Assembly (NCBI GenBank): GCA_004431415.1
Contig: QPMI01000402.1
Location: forward strand, 62,001 to 126,000
Reading direction: 5' to 3'
DNA: 64,000 bases
Source of the DNA: Cyanophora paradoxa
Taxonomy: Eukaryota; Glaucocystophyceae; Cyanophorales; Cyanophoraceae
Below are positions 8,810 through 18,378 of this stretch, piece by piece. Position numbers and translations under genes: made by a program. The notes under the pieces were generated by a model. It saw only the letters and a program-made list of their open reading frames with translations, was not told the origin of the DNA and searched no databases. Positions within the stretch are counted from its first letter, which is position 1. Every line of letters begins with the position of its first letter.

Positions 8810-9288
8810 TCCCCCCCGAGTCAACTTTTGATCTCGCCCCGCCGACCCGGCGGCTAGCGCTCCTTTTCCCGACGCACTTCGAAGAGGCGGCCGCCCCGCA
8901 GAATATGAGCTATTAGGTGAGTGAGATATCGAACTCGAGCGTTTCTAGCTCCCCCAGTCAACTTCTGATCTCGCCCCGCCGGCCCGCGGCCGGCGGCTCT
9001 TTCTCCCGACGCGCTTCGAAGAGGCGGCCGCCCCGCAGAATATGAGCTATTCGGTGAGTGAGATATCGAACTCGCGCGTTTCTAGCTCCTCCAGTCAACT
9101 TCTGATCTCGCCCCGCGCGCCGCAGCGCCGCGCGGCGCCGGCCCCGCGGCCCTTTCTCCCGACGCTCTTGGAAGAGGCACTCGAGCCGCAGAATATAAGC
9201 TATTCAGTGATGGAGCTATCAAACTTAAGCGTTTCTAGTTCCCCCAGTCAACTCGAGATCTCGCCCCGGCCCGCCGGCCCGGCGGCCC
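8810..9288. repeat. ~137-153-bp tandem repeat, ~3.5 copies
   Basis: Each unit contains a GAAGAGGC box (8881, 9018, 9171), then CAGAATATGAGCTATT, then a GATATC-containing stretch, then AGTCAACTTCTGATCTCG. The third unit is more diverged (AATATAAGCTATTCAGTG). No gene is recognised. Confidence 0.85.
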
Positions 9289-9343
9289 TCATGATCATGA
9301 CTCAGTGATCATGATCATGATCATGATCATGATCATGATCATT
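9289..9343. repeat. (CATGAT)n microsatellite
   Basis: Eight or more overlapping copies of the self-complementary hexamer CATGAT/ATGATC run to about 9341, marking the border between GC-rich and AT-rich DNA. Confidence 0.9.
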
Positions 9344-10071
9344 GAAACTTGAAAGATGGAATTTAATTTATATCATAGTATCATCGTTCCAAAAAGATAC
9401 AAGCCTTGAAGCTTAAGTCTTATAGCGATCATGACTCCCAAGCTTATAATTAAGCTTCATAGTGATCATGATCATGACTGTCCGACGGTCGGACGTAGCT
9501 GTCAAGATATGTATACGTATATAATTATATAAACTATGATACAAGCTTACTTAAGTTAAGCCTTGAAGCCTAATAGTAATCATATCTTAAGCTTAGCTGG
9601 TGCGGGCCCGGACCGGAGCTCGAGCGACATGTACATGTACATTTCAGAACGTGGAGACATGCATGCATATGTACATGTCATGATCATGACCCAGATCCAG
9701 AGGCCGACTCTCACTCCTATAGTAATTCGTTTATAGGATAATAGCATCCTCGTATCAACCCGCACCCGCCGCGCGCACTGCGACCTCGAATCGGCAAGGG
9801 GCCGGGCGAGCCTCGCCCCCCTCGCGCCGCCGTAAGCAGAGCCCAGCCGGGGCGCCGCCGAGCACGCCCATTACCTCGCGCCCGCCCGCTCTACGCGTGG
9901 GATAGCTCGCGGGCCCCCGCGCGCGCGTCGAAGCGCGGCCCCTCCTGCCAGGTACCCGCGGGGCCGGGGGCCCGATAGTAGTGATTCCGGGTCCGCTCCA
10001 AACCAGCGCCCCGTGCACGTAGCGGGTGCTGGTAGGAGCGCGATACGGCATCTAGTTCCCTGCCAATCGCC
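9344..10071. other. Palindrome-rich spacer before Polinton-like element A
   Basis: AT-rich up to about 9760, with many short palindromes (ACATGTACATGT near 9640, TCATGATCATGA near 9677, CCGACGGTCGG near 9482), then GC-rich. No gene is recognised. The composition changes abruptly at about 10,072 where the polymerase frame begins. Confidence 0.5.
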
Positions 10072-12282
10072 TCCACGAATTTTACCAGACGAAATCGTCC
10101 AGACAATGATCAGAAGTTACACTACTGTGACACATGCTTATCTCGATTCAGGTCTGAGGCTAAACTCACTGCTCATGTTGACTCAAATAGATGCATTGAC
10201 TGGAGACTCTCAAAGGGAATCACCCCTAAACCTGAAACCACCATAGAGTTTGGACTGAAAAACCTCAGGAAAACTGTTTGGCTTCCTGTTGTGGTCTACT
10301 GCAAGATTGAACATAGAAGCATCCCCATTGATGCATCGAAATCCAAGAGGGAAGTCTCAGCAGTCAACCTGAGAGTAGTCACTGGGGCAGATGTTCAGGA
10401 GTTTCGATTTGAGGGTCAGGATCCAATGGGAGGTCTCTTTGAATGCTTGGAGTCCAAAGCAAGAGAACTAATCGATTTCCTGTTCACCAATATTCCTATG
10501 AATGAACTCACAGATGAGCAGAAAGCAATTTACAGAGCTACCAAAAACTGTTACCTTTGCAGTGAGAGATTCACTAAGGAGAACTTTAAATGCAGAGATC
10601 ATGATCACCACACAGGTCAGTACATTGCTCCTGCATGCAGAAACTGCAATCTCCATAGGAGAATCTCAAAGCAAACCAAAGTTGCAGTAGTTGTTGACCA
10701 AATGGATGACTGTGGGACATTCATTTTCAGAAAAATAGCAGGCATGGGTGATAAAAAGCGAATCGAAATCCTTTCGAAAAACTTTGATCAATACCTTTCA
10801 TTGCAATGGGGTCTTTACAAGTTCATTGATGCAAGCAATTTCATGGATTTTGGAGCTGCTGATGTAGATGAGTTAATGAACAAATTCCAAGCCTTCAGAA
10901 GGCTTTCACACTCAGTATATGGACTTGACCCAGTTCATTATGTATCTGCACCTGGGTTATCTTGGGATGCTATGCTTAGGACCACCGAGGCAAAAATAGA
11001 GCTTATAAGTGATGTAGAGCAATACGAATTTGTTGAGAGGGGAATCAGGGTGGCTTTGCAACAATGCCTTGTAGGTATGCTGAGGCTGATGGTGAGAACT
11101 CCCACATTATGCTGTTTGATGCTAACAACTTGTATGGCTACTGTTTGAGTCAGCCAATTCCAGTTGGTGATTTTAGATGGGAGACCGAATTCAACCCACA
11201 AGATAACAGATCCAGTTTCCTGGAAGTTGATCTGGAATACCCAATAAGGCTATATCTAGACCACAGTGATTTCCCCCTAATTATTAACAAGAAAATAGTA
11301 GAATATGCGGAATTATCACAATATCAAAAGAGCCTGTTGGATCTTTCAGGAGAAGAGCTTGATAAGACCCCTAAGCTAACTGCAACCTTTGGTTCTGTGG
11401 CAAACTATGTGATTTCTGAGCCTCTTCTGCAATATCTGTTGGACAAAGGTGTGAAATTAAAGAAAATTCACAGGGTCCTCTCATTTACTGTGGCTCCTGT
11501 AATGAAACCCTACATTGAGCTGAATACTGAGATGAGAAGGAAAGCAGTGAATAAATTCGAGGCTGATTTCTATAAACTCATGAATAACTCAATCTATGGG
11601 AAATGCATTGAATCTTGCAGAGGTAGATCTGTGGTTAAGATTGCAAACAGTGAGAAACTGTTTATGAAATATGCAGCTTCCCATTGGTGAAATCAACAAG
11701 TCCCATAAACGAAAAAGCAGTTGCCTTTGAGTTTTACACAAAGCATGTGAAACTAGATAAGCCTGTTGCAATTGGGGCTTATGTTTTGGATGCAGCCAAA
11801 CTGCATAATTACCAGTTCTTCTATGATACTGTAAGGTCCCAATGGACAAAAGCAAAGTTACTATTCCATGATACTGACTCCTTCTGTCTATATATTGAAT
11901 CTAAGACCTTACAAAAAGATATAGAGAATATATCTTATGCCTTGGACCTAGGGGATCTAACAGAATGACCCCAGGTAAATACAAAAATGAAATGCCTGGC
12001 TCTGCAATATTGGAGTATGTAGGTCTGAGAGCAAAAGTTTACAGTTTCAGAACTGCTGAGATTGAGAGGAGTAAGCTCTCTGGGACTTCCACTGAGGAAC
12101 TCCAATTTAATGATTTTAAGCAGTGTTTATTTGCAGGTATCAGCAAGACTGTGACTGCAAAGCAGAAGAGAAGGGCAGATCACACAATAATAGATACCGT
12201 GAGTAGAAGGGTTGCCCTAAACTGCTTTGATGCAAAGAGATACATCTTACCAGATGGTATTAATTCTGTTCCTTTTAATTAA
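10072..12282 (+). pseudogene. Protein-primed family B DNA polymerase, frameshifted and deleted
   Basis: The frame is open from about 10,072, with no start codon at the left junction. In order it shows an N-terminal finger (HYCDTCLSRFRSEAKLTAHV), a recombination-endonuclease-VII-like zinc motif (CYLC...CRDHDHHTG...CRNCNLHRR), YGLDPVHYVSAPGLSWDAML, polymerase motif A (LFDANNLYGYCLSQP), motif B (YKLMNNSIYGK), motif C (HDTDSF) and the C-terminal GLRAKVYSF and FDAKRYILPDGI. Shifts are needed near 11,070, 11,685 and 11,965. The exonuclease site is lost: the usual YADFE position reads VYCKIEH, and the second exonuclease motif is unrecognisable. A segment between the exonuclease and palm is deleted relative to the family. 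The palm motifs remain, but the gene is not expected to give one functional protein. Confidence 0.85.
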
Positions 12283-12285
12283 GAG

Positions 12286-13671
12286 ATGCCAGCAACTGGA
12301 AGAATAGTTAGGAGAACCACTGAGCAACTACAAGGTAACCTACTGCCTATCACAGTTCCAAAGGAGGAAAAAGGGGAATCTCGAATTGTCAAAAAATCAG
12401 AGATGAAAGAGCTTGTCCCTGTGGAGATCCCAGTTGCTATTGCAGTGAAAGAAACTAGCAAGATTGCCAAGAGATTCTATGATGTGAGGACTGGTTACAA
12501 AGGGCTTCAAGCTATGAGGGCTGAGTTACCAGATGAATCCTATAAGCAGTTGCAAGAGTTCTATAAAAAACAAGAGGTAGTTCAGATCAATGCACCTGCT
12601 ATATCTAGGAAGAGAGATCCCATGGTTCCAATAAGGCAACCCCTTGATACCTATGTGATTGATTTGCTCTTTTTCCCAGCTTATAAGAAACAAAACAATG
12701 GCTATGATACCTTTATGACTGCTATGGAATCAACACTGAGAACTGGATATATCATACCTATAAGAGATAAATCAGCTCTCACTACATTAGCTGCATTTAA
12801 GCAGCTTGAAATGAGAGTGGCAAGACCCATAGTAAAAGTTCAATCAGATGCTGGGAGTGAGTTCCAAAATCGAATATTCCAGGAGTATTTATCTAGTAAA
12901 TTCATAGAACACCAAGTGAGTGGAACTGCTGACCATAGAAGCCAAGGTCGAATTGAAGCCTTTAACAAGCAGATTAAGAGACTGATCACAAACTACTGCA
13001 TAGCTAATAACACAGCTAGATTCTTTGATGTGTTAGGTGATATTGAGTATAATTACAATAATACAGTTCACTCAGCTACTAAGATGAAGCCAGGCGAAAC
13101 TACAGAGGAGCATTATAGGTATATAGTGGGATTAGAAGATGAAAGATTCAAGAAATCAATAGCTTACCTTGATACCATGCAGCCAGGCATGTTTGTTAGA
13201 GTGAAAGTTGAGAAAAATGCCTTTGCTAAACAGGGTAACAATTGGTCTAGGATGGTTTACACTGTTGATAGTAGGGAAGGCTTTAAGTTTAAGCTAAGGA
13301 GTCCCACTGGTGAGATCATAGAAAACAGGTTTGCTTTCCATGAGCTGTTACCTGTGAATTCAGTTGAGTATCTGGAAACACCTACAGTGGATGCATTAGA
13401 GCAAGCCAAAGAGGAAGCCAAGGTTGATGCTGCTATAAGGAGAGAAGGCATAGAAGCTGCTAATGAAGTCCCAGATAAGCCTTTGATAGAGGCTAGAAAG
13501 GAGAAGACTGGCAAGGTTAATAGGGAACTCAAAAAGCTCACTATAGCAGGGACACAGAAACTTTCTGAGGTTAATAGCCAGAGATGGTATAATGACTTTC
13601 AGACTACTAAGGAGTCATATACAGCCCCTAAACCTCAGAGAACACTAAGAGAAAGGACCAAAACTAGCTAG
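12286..13671 (+). CDS. Polinton-type DDE integrase, 461 aa
   Basis: A complete uninterrupted frame. The rve-type catalytic core carries D126 (YVIDLLFF), D188 (QSDAGSEF) and E224 (GRIEAFNK), with exactly 35 residues between the last two, a DD35E triad. The sequence after it (YNYNNTVHSATKMKPGE) matches the usual integrase helix, and the C-terminal part (PGMFVRVKVEKNAFAKQ...NWSRMVYTVDSR) looks like the SH3-like DNA-binding domain of Polinton integrases. A charged Lys/Glu-rich tail follows. The enzyme would join element ends to target DNA. It begins four bases after the polymerase stop. Unlike the polymerase it is intact, so it could still be expressed. The chosen ATG is the first in frame; an N-terminal zinc-binding HHCC domain is not evident. 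Confidence 0.85.
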   Translation: MPATGRIVRRTTEQLQGNLLPITVPKEEKGESRIVKKSEMKELVPVEIPVAIAVKETSKIAKRFYDVRTGYKGLQAMRAELPDESYKQLQEFYKKQEVVQINAPAISRKRDPMVPIRQPLDTYVIDLLFFPAYKKQNNGYDTFMTAMESTLRTGYIIPIRDKSALTTLAAFKQLEMRVARPIVKVQSDAGSEFQNRIFQEYLSSKFIEHQVSGTADHRSQGRIEAFNKQIKRLITNYCIANNTARFFDVLGDIEYNYNNTVHSATKMKPGETTEEHYRYIVGLEDERFKKSIAYLDTMQPGMFVRVKVEKNAFAKQGNNWSRMVYTVDSREGFKFKLRSPTGEIIENRFAFHELLPVNSVEYLETPTVDALEQAKEEAKVDAAIRREGIEAANEVPDKPLIEARKEKTGKVNRELKKLTIAGTQKLSEVNSQRWYNDFQTTKESYTAPKPQRTLRERTKTS

Positions 13672-13897
13672 TTTGCTAGGCAAAAACTCGTTTTTTCCAA
13701 ATATATGTATGACTGATATACATATATGCACATGATATACACATAGTCTTGTAGATCTTATCAAGCGCTTCACAGCGATATGCAGAACGTTGCGTTTTGA
13801 TGATCTGGTGATGAGATATAACAGTTTGAAGATGCAAAAGTCACTTGCCATAGTAGACTTGGTGAAACACTAGCCCAGGAGTCGACTAGATGGCAAG

Positions 13898-13970
13898 CCG
13901 TTTTTGGCTCAGAGAATAAAGCGCTAGATTACTGACTCAGAACTACGAGGTTCAAATCCGACCGGGAACC
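13898..13970 (+). pseudogene. tRNA-like relic with A and B boxes
   Basis: A box (TGGCTCAGAG, from about 13,905) and a consensus B box (GGTTCAAATCC, 13,949-13,959) occur at tRNA-like spacing. The acceptor, anticodon and T stems do not pair well, so this looks like a tRNA-derived relic (for example a SINE head) and not a working tRNA. It sits 230 bp after the integrase stop. Confidence 0.4.
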
Positions 13971-14600
13971 TTTACTTCGTTCGCCGTGAAACTTGAAAAG
14001 TAAAAAAAAACGCGGTTTTTTCTAGATTAATGCTGTACCCGTCTAGAAACTCACTATTCACGTTTGCTACGATATCTCAACACCACATGCTCAAATCGAT
14101 GCGCTTAAAACGTCATAAAATCGAGCATTTTAAGGCGGTCACAGCGCTACTATCACATCTAGGATTTTCGATACCTGTGACTCCAAATCGCGATGAAACC
14201 GATTTTGAATTTTGATTTTAAATTCGATTAAAATCCATTAAACGTGAGTTTTTAATACAGATCACCAGGAAGTTATCAAATCGATACACCAACGATTCAA
14301 TATAATCACCAATATCATACATAACAATAAATTGCAATCACATCTACGAATCTCGATGTGTATACATCGCTATTACGATTAAACCGATTTTGAAAATTCA
14401 AAACTAATTCGATTAAATTCGATTATAACGAAAGAGTTAAAGATCTACATCAAATACTTATCAACTCAATCACCTGATAACATCGAATAATCAACCCAAA
14501 TCTACTTTAGAGATAATCGTGATTACATATGTGAAATCATCAATCTAACACTGCATTTAGTAAGCATCTCCCCTTGATTCCCCCTATTATATTATATTTA
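13971..14600. other. AT-rich non-coding region
   Basis: AT-rich DNA with many short GATTAA/AATCGA motifs. No frame of useful length or recognisable similarity. Confidence 0.5.
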
Positions 14601-14603
14601 TAT

Positions 14604-15330
14604 TTAAGTGGACTCAAGGTTGACTCATATTAATCGTAAAAGTAGTAATAGTATATGGATTTTGTTACGAATTCAATGCAAGGGTTGACTAAGTGGGTTG
14701 AGTTGACTCAAATTTCACAGGAAATATTTGGGACCTAAAGTTTTCTAAAAAGGATTTCAAAAAATGTGTCAACTCCCCCCACTTAGTCAACCCTGACCAT
14801 AAACAGTAAGGATTTGAGCTAACAAGTATCACAAAGTGAACATATTGAGTCCACTTAGAAGATCAACCTAACAGTTTAGAGTCAAATTTACTTGGGAATT
14901 CGATTTGTATAAAAAAGTGAGTCCACCCTGACCATATTCAATAAGCATTCCTCTTAATCCCCTTGTTTATATTTACATTGATTAATATTTAATACTAAGT
15001 GGACTCATGGTTGATTCATATTAATCGTAAAAGGAGTAAATGTATATAAAAATGTGACCATTTCAATGCTAAGGTTGACTAAGTGGGTTGAGTTGACTCA
15101 AATTTCAGAGGAAATTTTGAGATCCAAAGAATATTCTATAAAAGATTTTGAAAAATGTGTCAACTCCCCCCACTTAGTCAACCCTGACCATATACAGTAA
15201 GCATTAGAACTTAAATGTATCACAAAGTGAACATTATGAGTCCACTTAGAAGATCCACTTTTGAAATATAAGTTGATTTTGCTTGAAATTTCAAAGTTGA
15301 TCTAAAAGTGAGTCCACCCTGATTGATTAT
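14604..15330. repeat. 392-bp imperfect tandem duplication with inverted motifs
   Basis: TAAGTGGACTCA begins at 14,604 and again at 14,996. The two units share the order GTTGACTAAGTGGGTTGAG, TGTCAACTCCCCCCACTTAG, CACAAAGTGAACAT and GAGTCCACTTAGAAGATC. GTTGACTAAGTGG and CCACTTAGTCAAC are inverted copies within each unit, so each can form a long hairpin. No coding potential seen. Confidence 0.8.
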
Positions 15331-15675
15331 GGTAACAAAGTTGACTAAGTTGACTAAGTTGAGTCATCTTAAAAAATTCAAGAAGACTAAGAGTTCAAAA
15401 TGTTTATGAAAAGTGAGTCAACTTAGACCACTTATGGTAACAAAGTTAAATATTTAATTGATTTAATAGGAAAAGAACATGATTTAATCGAATTTATTGA
15501 TATAATTCCGATTAGATTCATTTAGGATTCAATTAAGATTAATCGAAGTTATAGATATAATTCCGATTAACTACAATTAAGATACAATATCGATTAATCG
15601 AGTTTATCGATATAACATCGATTAAATTAATTGAAAATGCATTTCAGGCGAAGCCTCTTTCAGGCGAAGCCTCTT
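15331..15675. other. AT-rich region with repeated AATCGA motifs
   Basis: Repeated GATTAATCGA/TTATCGATATAA motifs and two tandem copies of CAGGCGAAGCCTCTTT (about 15,645-15,676). No gene. The AATCGAAGTTAT motif here also ends the 138-bp repeats of element B near 59.5-60.0 kb. Confidence 0.5.
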
Positions 15676-15770
15676 TCTCAAACCCAAAAACCGACGATCT
15701 AAATTCCTTTTTTAACCTTTTTTTCCACTCAAGATCCCCCCTGCTAAATAATTTCCATGTCGCACTCCCT

Positions 15771-15797
15771 CGAGGCAGAATTATTAATTCTGCCTCG
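15771..15797. repeat. Perfect 12-bp-arm hairpin in macrosatellite header
   Basis: CGAGGCAGAATT and AATTCTGCCTCG are separated by three bases. Degenerate versions occur in the other two headers near 17,294 and 18,473. Confidence 0.8.
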
Positions 15798-16259
15798 ACA
15801 CGGGCGCGATTGCTGCTAGTCACACACCCACCCGAACCCCCACAGACCTCTCTAGATCCATTTTTAGCGTCCTGGCTCCCCTAAGACGACCGCTCGCCCG
15901 TGGGCGTCCCGCGAAAATCGAATTTCCCTCTGGATCAATTCCGGTACTTAACCTCCGACAAATGCAGTCCGAGTCAGAAGGTGGGACCCGGCCCGCCCGG
16001 TCCCGCGACGAAATTGCGCCAGGGACGCCCCAGAACGATACAGAATGACGGACGAGCGCGAGCGCATCGCCGCAAGCTCGATTTCGGGCGCCGTCGACCG
16101 TCGGACGCTCCAGTACGAAGAGTCGGCCGAAAATTTGATCCGGCCGGTTCCGGCCGGTCCCGCAACGCGCGCAATCCATGCGTACTGGCGCGCATAGACA
16201 TAGCACGGCCTGCCCACCCCCAAAATCCGCTTTTCGGAGCCGCAACAGCGCAGGAAGGT

Positions 16260-17240
16260 ACCCGATGACAAAAATTCGATCCTGCACGGGCCCGGACATC
16301 TTTCCGCGCGCCCGCGCCGCGGCGCATGCGCGGAGCAATAGCATAAGCATCTGAGATGTAGAGCAAGCGTTTCGCACGCTTTACTGATGTGCCGGGCCGC
16401 GAGGGCCCAGCCGACCCCGAAAATTCGATCCTGGACAGGCCCGGACATCTTTCCGCGCGCCCGCGCCGCGGCGCATGCGCGGAACAATAGCATAAGCATT
16501 TCAGATGTAGAAGAAGCCCTCCACACGGTTTGCACATGCGCCCAGTCGCGATGACCCAGCCGACCCCGAAAATTCAATCCTCTTCAAACCTGAACAACTT
16601 TCCGCGCGCCCTCGCGTCCTCACGCAGGCCGCATCGCTGGTATATTCATTTGAGATTTTATCAAAGCCTTCCACAAACTTCGAAGACGCGAAAGAGCACG
16701 AGAACCCAACCGACGGCAAAAATTCGATCCTAGACAGGCCCGGAGATCTTTCCGCCCGCCCACGCCGCGGCGCATGCGCGGAACGATAACATAAGCATTT
16801 GAGATGTAGAAGAAGCCTTCCGCACGGTCTCTAAATGCGCCAGGCCGCGAGGATCCAGCCGACCCCGAAAATTCGATCCTTCACGGACCTGAAGACCTTT
16901 CCGCGCGCCCTCGCATCCTCACCCATGCCCATCGCTACAGTATTCACTTAAGATCTTTTTAAAGGTTTTCGCGAGCTCTGCGGGCGCGACAGGGCACGAG
17001 AACCCAGCCGACGCGAAAATTCGATCCTGAACGGGCCTGCACAGCTTTCCGCGCGCCCTCGCCTCCGCAGCCCTGCATATTGATACTATATGCATTCGAG
17101 GTTCTGTTTAAGCGATTCGCAAGCTCTGCGCATGCGCCTGGCTGCGAGAATCTCGCCCCTCCCGGGCCTCCCCCCCAACAATATATTAATTTTACCAGCC
17201 GACGCGAAAATTCGATCCTGAACGGGCCTGCACAGCTTTC
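16260..17240. repeat. ~150-bp subrepeats, first array
   Basis: AAAATTCGATCCT recurs about every 150 bp (near 16,267, 16,420, 16,570, 16,720, 16,868, 17,017, 17,207). Each unit also has CTTTCCGCGCGCCC, GCATGCGCGGAA and CATAAGCATTTGAGATG boxes. The same units occur at 17,790-18,110 and 18,960-20,050. Confidence 0.85.
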
Positions 17241-18378
17241 CGCGCGCCCTCGCCTCCGCAGCCCTGCATATTGATACTATATGCATTACTCCCTCGAGGA
17301 CGAATTATTAATTCTGCCTCGACACGGACGCGATTGCCGCTAATGACTCAGCTACCCTAACCCCCACAGACCTCTCTAGATCCATTTTTAGCGTCGTGGC
17401 TCCCCTAAGACGACCGCTCGCCCGTGGGCGTCGCGCGAAAATCGAATTTCCCTCTGGATCAATTCCGGTACTTAACCTCCGACAAATGCAGTCCGAGTCA
17501 GAAGGTGGGACCCGGTCCCGCCCGGTCCCGCGACGAAATCGCGCCAGGGACGCCCCAGAACGATACAGAATGCCGCGCGAGGGCGAGCGCATCGCCGCAA
17601 GCTCGATTTCAAGCGCCGTCGACGCTCCAGTGCGAAGAGTCGGCCGAAAATTTGATCCAGCGCTAGCCGGTCCCGCCCGGTCCCGCGACGCGCGCAATCG
17701 ATGCGTACTGGCGCGCATGGACATAGCAGGGCCTGCGCACCCCGAAATCCGCTTTTCGGAGCCGGAACAGCGCAGGAAGGTACCCGACGGCCAAAATTCG
17801 ATCCTGCACGCGCCCTGACATCTTTCCGCGCGCCCACGCCGCGGCGCATGCGCGGAACGATAGCATAAGCATTTAAGATGTAGGCAAAGTCTTCCGCACG
17901 CTTTGCGTATGCGACGGGCCGCGAGGACCCAGCCGACCCCGAAAATTCGATCCTGCATGGACCTGCACATCTTTCCGCGCGCCCTCGCCTCGAGCTCCGC
18001 AGCCCCGCACATCGATGCTATAGCTATATGCATTCAAGATTCTGTTTAAGCGATTCGCAAGCTCTGTGCATGCGCCTGGCCGCGAGAACCTTGCCCTCCC
18101 GGGCCTCCCTCTCAACAATATTATATATAATTCATCTCCTCTAATCTCAACCTGCTCCGGCCTCCCTTTATTTCCTCAGTACATTAATATTCCTCTAGTT
18201 ATATTCCTCTAGCCGGCCAGCGGTAGCTGGACTGGCCGTCAGCCGGCCAGCTTCCAACCAGAAAGCTGTTCGCGATCGGCCAGGCCGCTGGCCAGTGCCC
18301 TATAGGCCTACTGTGACAGCCGCGAGGGCGTCCGCGAGGCTTCGCCGTACTTAGTGCTCCGCAGGAGCACGGATCTTG

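Larger units (their letters stand above)
10072..13671 (+). mobile_element. Polinton/Maverick-like element A (remnant)
   Basis: A 3.6-kb AT-rich block in a GC-rich setting encodes a protein-primed family B DNA polymerase followed, four bases after its stop, by a retroviral-type integrase. This pairing is the hallmark of Polintons/Mavericks, which are self-synthesising DNA transposons related to adenovirus-like and virophage-like viruses. No capsid, ATPase or protease gene is present, and the left boundary cuts the polymerase, so this is a partial copy. Terminal inverted repeats were not found. Downstream AT-rich DNA to 15.6 kb may belong to the same insertion. Confidence 0.75.
15676..18378. 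repeat. Macrosatellite unit 1
   Basis: Starts with TCTCAAACCCAAAAACCGAC and ends with GCTCCGCAGGAGCACGGATC. Inside are two header blocks (near 15,763 and 17,288) bearing a CGAGGCAGAATT-type hairpin and a shared ~500-bp segment, each followed by ~150-bp subrepeats. The end block (about 18,195-18,378) is rich in GGCCAG/CTGGCC inverted motifs. Long minus-strand frames (for example 15,820-16,377) occur through it but are not conserved between units. Confidence 0.8.

Noticed and set aside
10072-13671. Retrotransposon origin of the integrase region
   Set aside because: The neighbour is a protein-primed DNA polymerase with DTDS motif and endonuclease-VII-like finger, not a reverse transcriptase.
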